This document shows positions 50,884-60,034 of a stretch of DNA of 64,000 nucleotides, one piece after another. Position numbers and translations under genes: made by a program. Numbering within the stretch: position 1 is the stretch's first letter; each line of letters begins with the position of its first letter. Source of the stretch: Aldehydirespirator sp965261105. Lineage in GTDB: Bacteria > Actinomycetota > Acidimicrobiia > Acidimicrobiales > Aldehydirespiratoraceae. The stretch covers positions 1 to 64,000 of the forward strand of contig CBDHCM010000005.1 of the NCBI GenBank assembly GCA_965261105.1. Direction: 5' to 3'. The notes under the pieces were generated by a model that had not been told where the DNA came from, made no database searches, and saw nothing but the letters and a program-made list of their open reading frames with translations.

Positions 50884-52574
50884 CCCGGATTATGCGTGAA
50901 GGTGTTGTTTTGGGAGAGACACAGGAGCCTCCGTGTGGTACAAACGTAGTGTCCACAAGCGTTTAGCCACAACGGAGACCCCTGCGTGACGCCTCACACG
51001 ATACCACAGGCTGTTCTGTTCCCGGATCTGTTCGACAAGCCCCTCGTCGCCACGTTCAACCAGGAGCACGCGAGTTCCGACGGCGGCGCCGTCCTGCTCA
51101 AGGCGGCCGAGCGCGTGTACGGCTTGGTCAAGGCGTTCGCCCGGTGTCTGGCCGACAAACGCGCACCGGGGAAGATTCGGCACACGCTCGCGGACCTGAT
51201 CGGCCAGCGGGTCTTCGGCATCGCGTGCGGTCATCCCGATGGCAACGATGCCGACCACTTGGCCGACGACCCCATCCACAAGCTGTTGCTCGGGCGGGAC
51301 CCGGTGTCCGGCGCGCCCTTGGCGTCGCAACCCACGATCTCGCGATTCGAGAACGGCGCGCGCCGCACCGTGCTCTACCGGATGGGGCGCGAGTTGGCAG
51401 CGTGCGTCATCGAGCGTCATCGGCGCCGCCTGCACGGGCGGGCGCGCCGGATCACGATCGATCTGGACCCGACCGACGACCTGACGCATGGCGCCCAGCA
51501 GCTCACGTTCTTCAACGGGCACTATGGCGGCTGGTGTTATCTGCCGATGCTGGGGTTTCTGAGCTTCGACCGCGAGGCGGAGCAGTATCTGTGCGCGGCG
51601 GTGCTGCGGCTCGGGAAGGCAGTGGCCGCCGACGGGACCCTCGGCCTGCTGTCTCGGTTGCTCCCGCTGTTGCGGGCCGCGTTTCCGCGGGCGCGGTTTC
51701 TCGTCCGGCTCGACGGGGGCTTTGCGACCCCGGAGATCTTCGATTTCCTGGATGCGGAGCCCCGGCTCGACTACGTGGTGGCGATGGCGAAGAACGCGGT
51801 GTTGCAGCGGCATGCGGAGTCCGCCATGCAGGTGGCCCGCGCGCAGAGCGAGGTCGGTGGCGAGACCGCGCACGTCTATACCGACACCCGCTACGCCGCC
51901 CGCACGTGGGACCACGAGCGCCGGGTCGTGACCAAGGCCGAAGTCGTTCGCCTCGGAGACCGCGAGCCGCGGGACAACCCGCGGTTCGTGGTGACGAATC
52001 TGCGGCAGACGCCGCGCTTCATCTATGAGAAGGTCTACTGTGCTCGCGGGGACATCGAGAATCGGATCAAGGAACTGCTCGATGGGCTGCAGATCGACCG
52101 CACGAGCTGCTGTCTGTTCTCGGCGAACCAGTTGCGCGTCTTCCTGACCGCCGCGGCCTACGTGCTCATGCAGGAACTGCGATTGCGGGCGGCGCGTACT
52201 GCGTGTGCCCGCAGCCAGGTGACGTGGCTGCGCGACCGGCTGCTGAAGCTGGGGGTCCACGTCGTCCGCTCGGTCCGCCGCGTGGTTCTGCATCTGCCGC
52301 GCTCGACGCCGCACCTCGAGGCGTGGCGGCACATCGCACTCGCGCTGGGCGCGCGCGCCGGATAGCCCACCCGTTGCGCCGCGCCCACCTGCTTCCTGGG
52401 CGGCATGGGCCGCTCCCCGGCGGGGCTGTCGCTGCCCAACCCTCGCGTCCGTCATGCCCCCCCCGGTCGGCTGCTCAACCCCGGCTCCGCTTGCAGGCGA
52501 CGATGTCCGAGACCCATTCCTGCGCCGATCACGCCCTTTGGCGGTCGAATCTGGACCTTCATGAATAATGCAGG
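50884..52574 (+). mobile_element. IS1380-family element, copy 2
   Basis: Left end CCCGGATTATGCGTGAAG; right end, read inward, CCTGCATTATTCATGAAG. Perfect 4-bp duplication TTAG at 50880-50883 and 52575-52578. Confidence 0.9.
50986..52365 (+). CDS. IS1380-family transposase, copy 2
   Basis: 459 aa, GTG start, same motifs as copy 1 (EHASSDGGAVLLKAAERVYG, RITIDLDPTDDLTHG, VYCARGDIENRIKELLDGLQ). It carries scattered substitutions relative to copies 1 and 3 (for example KRAPGKIRHTLADLIGQRVF), so it is an older or separately acquired lineage. Intact. Confidence 0.92.
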   Translation: MTPHTIPQAVLFPDLFDKPLVATFNQEHASSDGGAVLLKAAERVYGLVKAFARCLADKRAPGKIRHTLADLIGQRVFGIACGHPDGNDADHLADDPIHKLLLGRDPVSGAPLASQPTISRFENGARRTVLYRMGRELAACVIERHRRRLHGRARRITIDLDPTDDLTHGAQQLTFFNGHYGGWCYLPMLGFLSFDREAEQYLCAAVLRLGKAVAADGTLGLLSRLLPLLRAAFPRARFLVRLDGGFATPEIFDFLDAEPRLDYVVAMAKNAVLQRHAESAMQVARAQSEVGGETAHVYTDTRYAARTWDHERRVVTKAEVVRLGDREPRDNPRFVVTNLRQTPRFIYEKVYCARGDIENRIKELLDGLQIDRTSCCLFSANQLRVFLTAAAYVLMQELRLRAARTACARSQVTWLRDRLLKLGVHVVRSVRRVVLHLPRSTPHLEAWRHIALALGARAG

Positions 52575-52648
52575 TTAGGGTGGGGCGCCTGTCGCACGGG
52601 GCGCGGTAAAGAGGGCATGGTTCAGAACGAGACAGTTCGGAGAGACGC

Positions 52649-53767
52649 ATGAAGATCTTTGATTCGCGTTCTTATAGCATTTCCGATTTTCTGGAGTGGA
52701 AGGCCGGCAACCTGCTCGACTTGTCGCCTAGGTTTCAGCGCCGTAACGTATGGACTAGGGCGGCACAGTCATTCCTTATGGATACTATTCTGCGTGGGAA
52801 ACCTATGCCCAAAGTGTTGCTCACGCAGGACCTTGTTGGCCGAAGGAATGTACGGACGGTTGTCGATGGGCAGCAGCGCATTCGAGCGATTATCGGATTT
52901 GTAGACGGGACGTTTACCGTTATGAAGACACACAACGCCAAGTACGCGGGCAAGTTCTTTGGCGAGTTAGATCAAGACACCCAGGCAGCAATACTACAGT
53001 ACGAAATTGGTGTGGATCTTCTATATAATCTTAGCACGTCCGACATGTTGGATATTTTTGCCCGCATCAATACCTACTCCGTTACGTTGAACGCACAGGA
53101 GAAGTTAAATGCGCAATATGTTGGCTTGTTCAAGACAAGCGCCTATGAGCTTGGCTTCGACTACGTCGACTATCTTCTGGATGGAGGGGTCGTTACGGAC
53201 AAGGGTGTTAGCCGCATGGAAGAGGCGAGGCTGGCTTCGGACATGCTCGTCGCGCTAGTCGGCGGAGTGCAAACAGTAAAGAGTTTAAAGAAGTACTACA
53301 GCCAGTATGAAGACCTCGAATCTGTTCCGCAGGAAATCAGCCGAGCAAGCGACCGTTTCCGAGAAATCATGCAGTTGATCGGAGCGATATATCCTCCGGC
53401 AGACCTCAAGAATTCCAATTGGTCACGTCCACACTGGTTCTATACGCTGTTCACCTGTGTGGCGCACGCCCGTGAGCCGTTGGCTGGTCTTGAAGGGGTA
53501 ACGCAGCCGCCGCTCACTGAGACTTCTGTGAAGCGCTGGAGGAGTGAATTAGACGAAGTTAGCGCACTATACGATAAGTATGCGGACATGGATGCGAAAG
53601 AGGGTATTCGTTTAGCGGGTGATTCCTCAACAAATACGGGCAGAAATAGCAGAAATGGGTTGGGGACTCTTGAAGTTCCGAACGGCAACGGAGCTGTGAA
53701 CTGCATCGGTTCTATTGGTGCTTCACCCCTGCGCGTGACGGTACCTGCCTGGGTCGGTCGCAGTTGA
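52649..53767 (+). CDS. DUF262 (GmrSD/ParB-like) protein, C terminus replaced
   Basis: ATG at 52649, with lower GC than its neighbours. DUF262 motifs: LDLSPRFQRRNVWTRAAQSF, KPMPKVLLTQDL, RTVVDGQQRIRAIIGFVDGT (D73-R77) and FARINTYSVTLNAQEKLNAQ. Such proteins are nucleotide-dependent nucleases or accessory components in restriction of modified DNA. Genuine sequence ends near codon 319 (MDAKEG), where a 470-bp repeat begins; the last ~53 residues (SSTNTGRNSRNGLGTLEVPN onward) are repeat-derived. Likely acquired by transfer; probably truncated. Confidence 0.75.
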   Translation: MKIFDSRSYSISDFLEWKAGNLLDLSPRFQRRNVWTRAAQSFLMDTILRGKPMPKVLLTQDLVGRRNVRTVVDGQQRIRAIIGFVDGTFTVMKTHNAKYAGKFFGELDQDTQAAILQYEIGVDLLYNLSTSDMLDIFARINTYSVTLNAQEKLNAQYVGLFKTSAYELGFDYVDYLLDGGVVTDKGVSRMEEARLASDMLVALVGGVQTVKSLKKYYSQYEDLESVPQEISRASDRFREIMQLIGAIYPPADLKNSNWSRPHWFYTLFTCVAHAREPLAGLEGVTQPPLTETSVKRWRSELDEVSALYDKYADMDAKEGIRLAGDSSTNTGRNSRNGLGTLEVPNGNGAVNCIGSIGASPLRVTVPAWVGRS

Positions 53768-54072
53768 AGCGACCGTCTCGGGGTTGCCGATCTTCACGTC
53801 TCGCGAGGGAGCGATGCTCGCCCACCCTCAGGCGGGCGGCGGGGGGAGCCCGAAGGCGTCGGGGACGACGGGACCGGTGGCGCGCAACATCGTGGCGATC
53901 AGCGGAGGTAGATCGAGGTCGCGTTGGCGGGCGGTGCGCACGACGCTGGCCAGCACCTGCTGGCTGTCGGCGCCGTGGCGGGTGCGGTTGCCACCGCAGA
54001 CTGTGAGCATGATCGTGCTGCTGCCCGGCCGGTTCTGACTCCGCCGCAGACCGACTTCGTGTCCTGGCAAGG
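53605..54072 (+). repeat. Left arm of a ~470-bp inverted repeat (IS66 end)
   Basis: Begins GTATTCGTTTAGCGGGTGAT and ends GACTTCGTGTCCTGGCAAGG. The same sequence occurs inverted at 55982-56452. On the minus strand 53826-54070 it encodes the IS66 TnpC tail MLTVCGGNRTRHGADSQQVL and PPLIATMLRATGPVVPDAFG. Both arms end genes on their outer side. Confidence 0.85.
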
Positions 54073-54752
54073 GACGCCCCTATATGTCAAGAAAGGGTGT
54101 GAACACCGCCGCGAGCGGAGTTGGATCTGAAGTGGAGCGGACAGAAAGCTCATGGAAGACGGCGGGGCATCTCCCGCGGTAGGACGAGGGTTGGGGACCC
54201 GGATCGCCGATGCCGACTCCCGTCGTCACCTGCTTTCGTCCAGAGACAGGTTGTCCGTGCAGCGGAGAGGTAGCCTCTGCTCCCGCCGAGTCAAGGCGCT
54301 TCGCGCCTCCTCCGCTGCGCTCCGGTCCTTCGGATGACTCGGCGCTCGGGCCGGCTTCAGAGCTGGTTGTGGCCGGACGGATTCGTCCGGCCACTGAAAA
54401 CACTGGCCGGATGACCGAGAGGTTCTCTACGTGCGGCCGCAGCAGCGGGGCGCGACATCGTCCAGGCCCCCGCCCAGCGGCGGATGACGGACCGCTGACG
54501 CGGGAACGGCATCGACTCGCCTGCGGCTCGCCCTCCCGGGCCCCCGGTCGTAGACCGGGGGAAGTAACGTTGGGGTTCACTGACCGGTGTCCGGCGCCGG
54601 ACGGTGACAGCGACTGGCGGCGTACGACACGCTCCGGATCGGGTCAGAGTCCCGGTCCGGCAAGGCCAGCGTACGGTCAGATCGGAACCGGCCGAAATAG
54701 TCGTCGCCAAGCCAAAGGCATTGACCCCGAACACACCAAGAACGCGACCACG
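54073..54752. other. Non-coding stretch with structured RNA candidate
   Basis: No gene recognised apart from the RNA candidate at 54285-54393. The remainder up to the IS110-B stop includes its 3' flank. Confidence 0.4.
54285..54393 (+). ncRNA. Candidate omega/reRNA scaffold, copy B
   Basis: Outer stem GCCGAGTCA / TGACTCGGC (54285-54293 with 54335-54343), inner stem GGCGC-TTC-GCGCC, and unpaired TCCTCCGCT and GCTCCGG blocks. A second 10-bp hairpin TGGCCGGACG/CGTCCGGCCA follows at 54370-54393. No tnpB is present nearby; it may be a relic right end or a stand-alone RNA. Confidence 0.6.
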
Positions 54753-55835
54753 TCAGGCAGCCTTGGCGCAGGCCGCACCAGGTTGGTGGTCTTCGATCAG
54801 CGCGTGGTAGATTTCCCGGGCAACGAAGCGTTTCAGGCAGCGGATGATGTCTTTCTTCGACAAGCCCTCGGCGGTGCGTCGTCGGACGTAGTCGAGGGTC
54901 GGCTGGTGCCAGCGCATGCGGATGATCACGATCCGGTAGAGCGCCGCGTTGGCTTGGCGGTGGCCGCCGCGGAAGAGCCGATGCCGGTTCGTGACCCCGC
55001 TCGAGGCGGGAATCGGGCAGGCGCCGCACAGCTTCGCAAACGCGGCTTCGGAACGGATCCGGGTGGGGTTGTCGCCGGCAACGATCAGCATCTCGGCCGC
55101 CGACTCGGGACCAATCCCGAACGCCTCACGCAGGGTCGGCGCTGCCGCCCTGGTGAGGATGTCGAGCAACTCGTCGTGCCGGTCGATCTCGGCCGAAAGT
55201 GTGCGCCAGCGGGTCGCGAGCGCCCGTAGGGCATGCTTCACCGAGGCAGTCGGGTCGACGATGTCTCCTGGTCTGAGGGTCGCGCAGCGGTCGATGAGCC
55301 GTTGGTCGGTGAGCGGCTCGAGTGCTTCGCGGACCCGACTCGGTGCGTTGACGAGCAGCGTCTTGAGCGTGGTCATCGCGGTAGTGCGGGCCTTGACGGC
55401 CGTATCGCGGGCGATCTTGATCTGGCGGACCATTTCTGCCGCGCCGTCCGCAGCTTTCGGCATGGCGGTCGCGACACCGGCGAGCACCGACCGCGCCGCA
55501 GCCTCGGCGTCGAGCGTGTCACTCTTGCCGTTGTTGCGCCGCTTGCGGCGGTCGCAACGGTTGACCTCGACGACGTGAAGCCCCTGTCGGCGCACGAAGC
55601 GCGCGAGGCCGACCCCGTAGGAACCGGTACCTTCAATCCCGAAGGCTTCGAGGTCACCGAGCGTGCGCGCCCAGGCCACCAGGTCGGCATAACCGGCCCC
55701 GTTCGCCGGCACCCGGAACGTCGCGAGCCCGGCGCCCAGGTCATTGATCGCTACCGCGACATGCTCGTGCTTGTGGGTGTCGACGCCGACGATCACCTTG
55801 ACCGAGGGATCGTCACGCGCGATGCTGTTCGACAT
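54753..55835 (-). CDS. IS110-family transposase (IS110-B)
   Basis: 360 aa, ATG at 55835. DEDD domain: VIVGVDTHKHEHVAVAIND, FGIEGTGSYGVGLARFV, NGKSDTLDAEAAARSVLAG. C-terminal IS116 domain: AFGIGPESAAEMLIVAGDNP, CPIPASSGVTNRHRLFRGGH. Intact. It lies between the two inverted IS66 ends. The non-coding 55836-55981 upstream could hold part of its bridge RNA. Confidence 0.9.
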   Translation of the reverse strand: MSNSIARDDPSVKVIVGVDTHKHEHVAVAINDLGAGLATFRVPANGAGYADLVAWARTLGDLEAFGIEGTGSYGVGLARFVRRQGLHVVEVNRCDRRKRRNNGKSDTLDAEAAARSVLAGVATAMPKAADGAAEMVRQIKIARDTAVKARTTAMTTLKTLLVNAPSRVREALEPLTDQRLIDRCATLRPGDIVDPTASVKHALRALATRWRTLSAEIDRHDELLDILTRAAAPTLREAFGIGPESAAEMLIVAGDNPTRIRSEAAFAKLCGACPIPASSGVTNRHRLFRGGHRQANAALYRIVIIRMRWHQPTLDYVRRRTAEGLSKKDIIRCLKRFVAREIYHALIEDHQPGAACAKAA

Positions 55836-55981
55836 GTTGCTGGCCCCCTTTCGGGCTGGCGACGCCGTCTGGTCGGGCGGGCGGACAGGACTGTGACGGG
55901 ACTTTCAAGCCAGGCCCCTATTCGGTCACTGCCCTCCCGGCCAGGCAACATCTGGATGCGTGCTGCCCAGCCGGGCCGACA

Positions 55982-56452
55982 GATCCTTGCCAGGACACGA
56001 AGTCGGTCTGCGGTGGAGTCAGAACCGGCCGGGCAGCAGCACGATCATGCTCACAGTCTGCGGTGGCAACCGCACCCGCCACGGCGCCGACACCCAGCAG
56101 GTGCTCGCCAGCGTCGTGCGCACCGCCCGCCAACGCGACCTCGATCTACCTCCGCTGATCGCCACGATGTTGCGCGCCACCGGTCCCGTCGTCCCCGACG
56201 CCTTCGGGCTCCCCCCGCCGCCCGCCTGAGGGTGGGCGAGCATCGCTCCCTCGCGAGACGTGAAGATCGGCAACCCCGAGACGGTCGCTTCAACTGCGAC
56301 CGACCCAGGCAGGTATCGTCACGCGCAGGGGTGAAGCACCAATAGAACCGATGCAGCTCACAGCTCCGTTGCCGTTCGGAACTTCAAGAGTCCCCAACCC
56401 ATTTCTGCTATTTATGCCCGTATTTGTTGAGGAATCACCCGCTAAACGAATA
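55982..56452 (-). repeat. Right arm of the inverted repeat (IS66 end)
   Basis: Inverted copy of 53605-54072, differing at few bases. Encodes on the plus strand 55990-56229 the IS66 tail (TVCGGNRTRHGADTQQVLAS). Its outer end at 56452 abuts the surface-protein gene exactly as the left arm abuts DUF262. Confidence 0.85.
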
Positions 56453-57034
56453 CAATAAACGTTTGTCGTCAATGCTCCAGCCATCCGCCCCTGATTGTTC
56501 TCTCCTGCCGGTCAATTCATAGACTGCCCGCGGACCAGCAACAAAAGGCACACCTGGCGCGCCCGTTGGTGGAGGTGTTGCCTCGTTCACAGTAATGAAG
56601 TAGTTAGTCTGTGGATTGAGGGTCGTGTTGGCTGGCGCCGCGAACGTGTTGACGCCATCCACCAAGGGCATCTGGGTTGTGAGCGCCGTGACCAGTGCGC
56701 CCGGCTCGCCATTTCTTTCTTGCCTGATCAAGACGCTCGTCTTCGTTGAACTAGTCACTGATCCTGCGGCCAAACGCACCTGCACATTCCTGATGGTGTA
56801 GCCGGCAGTATGTGCCCCGGTTCTAAAACCCTGGGCATAGATTCCAGCCGCTGGTTTAAGAGTTGATAGCCGATCTAAGTTGCTGACCAGGGTAGTGCTC
56901 TGCGCGAACGCTGGCGGCGGGGCGAGCAGGAAGGCGATACCGACCGCGGCGCACAATGCGGTCACTAGTCCGCCGGCTCTCGAACAGAGCCCCTGCCACA
57001 CAAACTCCATCGCTCCATTCCCCACCAAACGCAT
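56453..57034 (-). pseudogene. Choice-of-anchor-like surface protein, truncated at C terminus
   Basis: Start probably ATG 57034 (G-rich ribosome site) or 57010. A signal peptide (VTALCAAVGIAFLLAPPPAF, AQ) precedes LDRLSTLKPAAGIYAQGFRT, HTAGYTIRNVQVRLAAGSVT, EPGALVTALTTQMPLVDGVN and NTTLNPQTNYFITVNEATPP, a beta-sandwich repeat common in surface proteins with a choice-of-anchor tail. The gene stops at DDKRLL where the inverted-repeat arm starts, which adds YSFSG and a stop. Anchor region lost. Confidence 0.65.
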
Positions 57035-57167
57035 CGCATTCCCCCCCCTGATAGCTCGCAGTAACCGCATCTATCGCGAGTAGTTCACTCTTGCTCCCAT
57101 TCATTCGTGTTCCATCCGTGACCCAGGCCCATTCGTTTCCCGCCGGGGCTAAACGTGTTCTCAAGGT

Positions 57168-57342
57168 ACTGTCAAGTTGGGACAGTGATCGATATAAGGT
57201 TGCTAAGTGCATCCAGGCGGAGCCCGTTTTCTGCGGCTTCGGGCGCTCGGCACACAGCAAGGTAATTTCCGTCAGTGTCCTTGGCGTTCGCGCCGCCGGG
57301 GCACGGGCATCCACATCGGCGCCGCTTCGGGCAAATACCTAA
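57168..57342 (-). repeat. Transposon-end fragment, shared with 62640-62753
   Basis: Starts with GGTACTGTCAAGTTG, the same end as the MITE at 35478. About 110 bp (57176-57290) repeat in inverse orientation at 62640-62753. The minus-strand frame reads TLTEITLLCAERPKPQKTGS then AWMHLATLYRSLS in both, and the two clear base differences between copies are synonymous in it. Truncated by IS1380 copy 3 at 57343. Confidence 0.6.
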
Positions 57343-57514
57343 CCCGCATTATTCCGTGCGCCGTGACAAGGTGCCATTCCTCAGCGGGTGCGAATCCCGC
57401 CCGGCAACTGTCGTGTGTGGACGCCTCCGAGAATGCAAGCCCTTTCTGCGTCTCCTCCTTTGTCCGCGACAACGGAGCGGCTCCCCCAGCCCCGCGATTG
57501 CGCCGGTGGAACAC

Positions 57515-57637
57515 GGGCCAGCTTCCCAGCTGGCCCGCAACAAGCTTCCCGCACGGTCGGCCGCGGCAGTCACCCAGAGGGCCGGAGCGGAGCGGAGGAC
57601 CCGCGCCAGCGGGTTGACGGCCGCGGCCGACCGTGCG
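57515..57637 (-). ncRNA. Candidate omega/reRNA scaffold, copy D (minus strand)
   Basis: Outer stem of 17 bp (57551-57567 with 57620-57636) followed by GTCA/TGAC, inner stem CCCGC-TGGC-GCGGG, and the blocks TCCTCCGCT and CGCTCCGG. A 10-bp hairpin CGGGCCAGCT/AGCTGGCCCG (57515-57538) follows, in the same relative position as in copies B and C. It sits inside the interrupted group II intron. Confidence 0.6.
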
Positions 57638-57916
57638 CACCGACGGTGTCTGCCTGTTTCGGGAAAGCGCTCATTGCTTCAGGTGGCTTGGTGCATGCGG
57701 TCAGGCGCTGTCGTGTGTCCGGCCTCATTGATTGCGGCATATCATCCGCCGCGGGCCTGTATGGAGATACGCAGGTCGGGTCCAAAATCGCTCCAGTGTG
57801 CTCGAAGGCACCTGACAGTTGCCTGGTTTTCCCGACCTCGTCTCGTTGACCGTTTGCCCTTACCATCCTCCGACCTGCTCGCATTCCCGACGGCGCCCGG
57901 ACCGACTCTTACCTTC

Positions 57917-58939
57917 TCACGCAGTCGGCAGCGGCGCGCTGTAGTATTCGTTCTTCGTCATCAGCGCCCAGGCGATGCGCGCTCTCCGGTTGGCCAGCGC
58001 CACCGCGACCAGCATGCGCGGCTTGCGAGCCAGCATCCGGGCCAGCCAGGGGTCCTTCGTGCCGCGCCGCGCCGCCCAGCCGACTGTTGCCATCGCGCCG
58101 ACGACGAGCAGCCGCCGGAGGTCGCGCTGACCCATCTTCGAGATCTTGCCGAGCTTCGGCTTCCCGCCGGTCGAGTTCTGCCGGGGAACCAAGCCCAGCC
58201 AGGCCGAGAAGTCCCGGCCGCGCCGGAAGCTCTCGAGCGGCGGCGCGAAGGCCTGGATCGCCATCGCGCACAGCGGCCCGATTCCCGGGACACTCATCAG
58301 CCGTACCGTCTGTTCGTCTTCGCGCGCCCGCTCACGCAGTTCCTGCTCGAGATCCCCGATCTTCTCGTCGAGCTCGGCGAGCTGAACGAACAGCAGCGCG
58401 CCCAGCTCCCGAACTGGGCCCGGCAACCCCGACTCGGCATCTTCAATTGCCTCCGCCAGCCGTTCCACATGGGCCGGCCCTTGCGGCGCGACGACGCCGA
58501 ACTCCGCAAAATGTCCCCGCAGCGCGTTGATCGTCTGCGTGCGCTGGCGAACCAGCAGATCGCGCGTGTGGAACAGCATGCCCTGCGCCTGCTGCTCCCG
58601 CGTCTTCACCGCCACGAAGCGCATCGTTGGCCGCGAGGCCGCCTCGCAGATCGCCTCCGCGTCGGCCGCGTCGTTCTTCTGCCGTTTCACGAACGGCTTC
58701 ACGTAGATCGGCGGGACCAGCTTCACCTCGTGGCCGAGCTTGCCGATCTCTCGGCCCCAGTGATGCGAACTCGCGCACGCCTCCATCGCGACGATGCACG
58801 GAGGATGCGACGCCACAAACGCCAGCAACCTGTCCCGGCTCAGCTTCTTCCGGAAGGCAACCGACCCGTCCGCCCGGGCGCCGTGAAGCTGAAAGCTGCG
58901 CTTCGCCAGATCGATGCCGATGATGGTAGCGTGTTCCAT
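57917..58939 (-). CDS. IS110-family transposase (IS110-C)
   Basis: 340 aa, ATG at 58939. DEDD domain: ATIIGIDLAKRSFQLHGARA, PCIVAMEACASSHHWGREI, KRQKNDAADAEAICEAA; C-terminal IS116 domain with LMSVPGIGPLCAMAIQAFA, and SAWLGLVPRQNSTGGKPKLG containing the conserved serine. Distinct from IS110-A and -B. Intact. It interrupts domain I of the group II intron. Confidence 0.9.
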   Translation of the reverse strand: MEHATIIGIDLAKRSFQLHGARADGSVAFRKKLSRDRLLAFVASHPPCIVAMEACASSHHWGREIGKLGHEVKLVPPIYVKPFVKRQKNDAADAEAICEAASRPTMRFVAVKTREQQAQGMLFHTRDLLVRQRTQTINALRGHFAEFGVVAPQGPAHVERLAEAIEDAESGLPGPVRELGALLFVQLAELDEKIGDLEQELRERAREDEQTVRLMSVPGIGPLCAMAIQAFAPPLESFRRGRDFSAWLGLVPRQNSTGGKPKLGKISKMGQRDLRRLLVVGAMATVGWAARRGTKDPWLARMLARKPRMLVAVALANRRARIAWALMTKNEYYSAPLPTA

Positions 58940-59110
58940 TGGATGCCTCCTCCTCCAGGTGGTGCGTCACAGCAGCTCCACCTTGGCACATCGCGATGCC
59001 GTTGAGAGGAGGCGTCCACCCCATCACTCCAGCCGGTAGCAGTCGGAGCGGACGACGGAGGCAACGACATCGGCTGAAGCACTCCGACGACAAAGGGCCG
59101 CCTTGGGCGG
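58940..59110 (-). ncRNA. Candidate bridge-RNA region of IS110-C
   Basis: Non-coding DNA immediately upstream of the IS110-C gene and before recognisable intron sequence resumes. Position-based inference; the boundary with the intron is not resolved. Confidence 0.25.
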
Positions 59111-59692
59111 TTCAGCGACCACGCGGGCCGCAACGACGTTGAACGCCGAGCAGGCCTCGAAACGGGTAACGCGGAAGCCGACCCGCCGGAATAACGGGGA
59201 AGGCTGCCAGCGGTCGGGAAGCGAGCGACGCGAGCACCGACCGGTTCCGCCGGGGTAATGGCGGCGGCACGTGTGGAAGAGGGGATTGGTCGCAACACGG
59301 GAAGCCCTGCCGGTGGCGTGGCACGCGCCAACGGACAGCCCGCGAGGGTCAGGTCGGGCCGGTCAGGGTGGCGGAGAGGTCCGTAGGTACCGAGGAAGCC
59401 GGGTAATGCCGGCGGAGGGAAGGGACCTCAGGTGGAAGCGATGGCGAAAGGGAGCAGGCTCACGGGAGTGGCCGAACGGCCTATCACCCCGGAGATGAGC
59501 AGGAATGCCGGATGTCATCACATGCACAAGCGAAGGGGACGACCCGAGCGGTCGCCGTCGCCAGGGCGTCAACAGGCCTGACGACGCACCGGCCGGCCGG
59601 CTCAAGGGTGCGAGCCTGGTGCCAGGGCTCGCGAGACCCGTCCGCTGGTCGTGACCGGGAAGCCCGTGCGCGAGCCGCATGATTCCACTGGA

Positions 59693-59725
59693 GAGCCCGG
59701 TGCCGGAAATCGGCCCGCCGGGTTC
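59693..59725 (+). ncRNA. Group II intron domain V
   Basis: GAGCCCGG (59693-59700) pairs with CCGGGTTC (59718-59725); an inner GCCG/CGGC stem closes a GAAAT loop and a short bulge lies on the 3' side. The AGC catalytic triad position is kept. The following GGAGAGCGGGGGGAGG and distal CCTCTCCTC can form domain VI before the 3' end. Confidence 0.75.
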
Positions 59726-60034
59726 GGAGAGCGGGGGGAGGAAACGTACCCACGGGACTCGGCCTGCGGCCCGATTGCGAAAGCGCCGGATAAGCCACCG
59801 ACCCCCTACCGGCTACGCGCCTCTCCTCGACTCTACTGAAGCTCGATATTCGGGATCGACAGGGCGTGGCGGGACGACGAACAGGGTTTCGCCATCGTCA
59901 TTTGGGGGCTGCGAGGGGGTTGCGGGGCGAGCCATGGGGCGATGGCCGGGCGCGGTGAGCCCGAGTGTCGACAGCTTCTCCTGGAGACGGTCCGTATCGT
60001 CCCCGAGGGAGCTTGGTGCGGCGGGACGGATGGG

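Larger units (their letters stand above)
57356..59836 (+). mobile_element. Group II intron lacking an RT gene, interrupted by IS110-C
   Basis: Exact ends come from the IS1380 terminal repeat it splits: 5' end GTGCGCCGTGACAAGG (consensus GUGYG) and 3' end ...CTCCTCGACTCTAC (AY). The 5' exon ends TTATTCC and its complement GGAATAA occurs at 59188-59194 in the loop of a CCCG/CGGG hairpin, a 7-bp EBS1-IBS1 match. Domain V is at 59693-59725. No reverse transcriptase motif is visible; a short frame from 59448 (MAKGSRLTGVAERPITPEMS) may be the residue of the maturase start. IS110-C and RNA candidate D lie within. Confidence 0.78.

Noticed and set aside
50890..52650. 586-codon open frame antisense to IS1380 copy 2, also seen antisense to copies 1 and 3
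   Set aside because: It is the shadow of a high-GC gene in the opposite strand; composition is Arg/Gln/His-rich with no family signature and no ribosome site.
57378..57402. tRNA T-arm-like GCGGGTGCGAATCCCGC
   Set aside because: The loop lacks the canonical TTC and no cloverleaf surrounds it; the sequence belongs to domain I at the 5' end of the group II intron.
57470..59690. Reverse transcriptase or diversity-generating element within the group II intron
   Set aside because: No YADD-type catalytic motif or other RT blocks in any frame; only a short possible maturase start near 59448.
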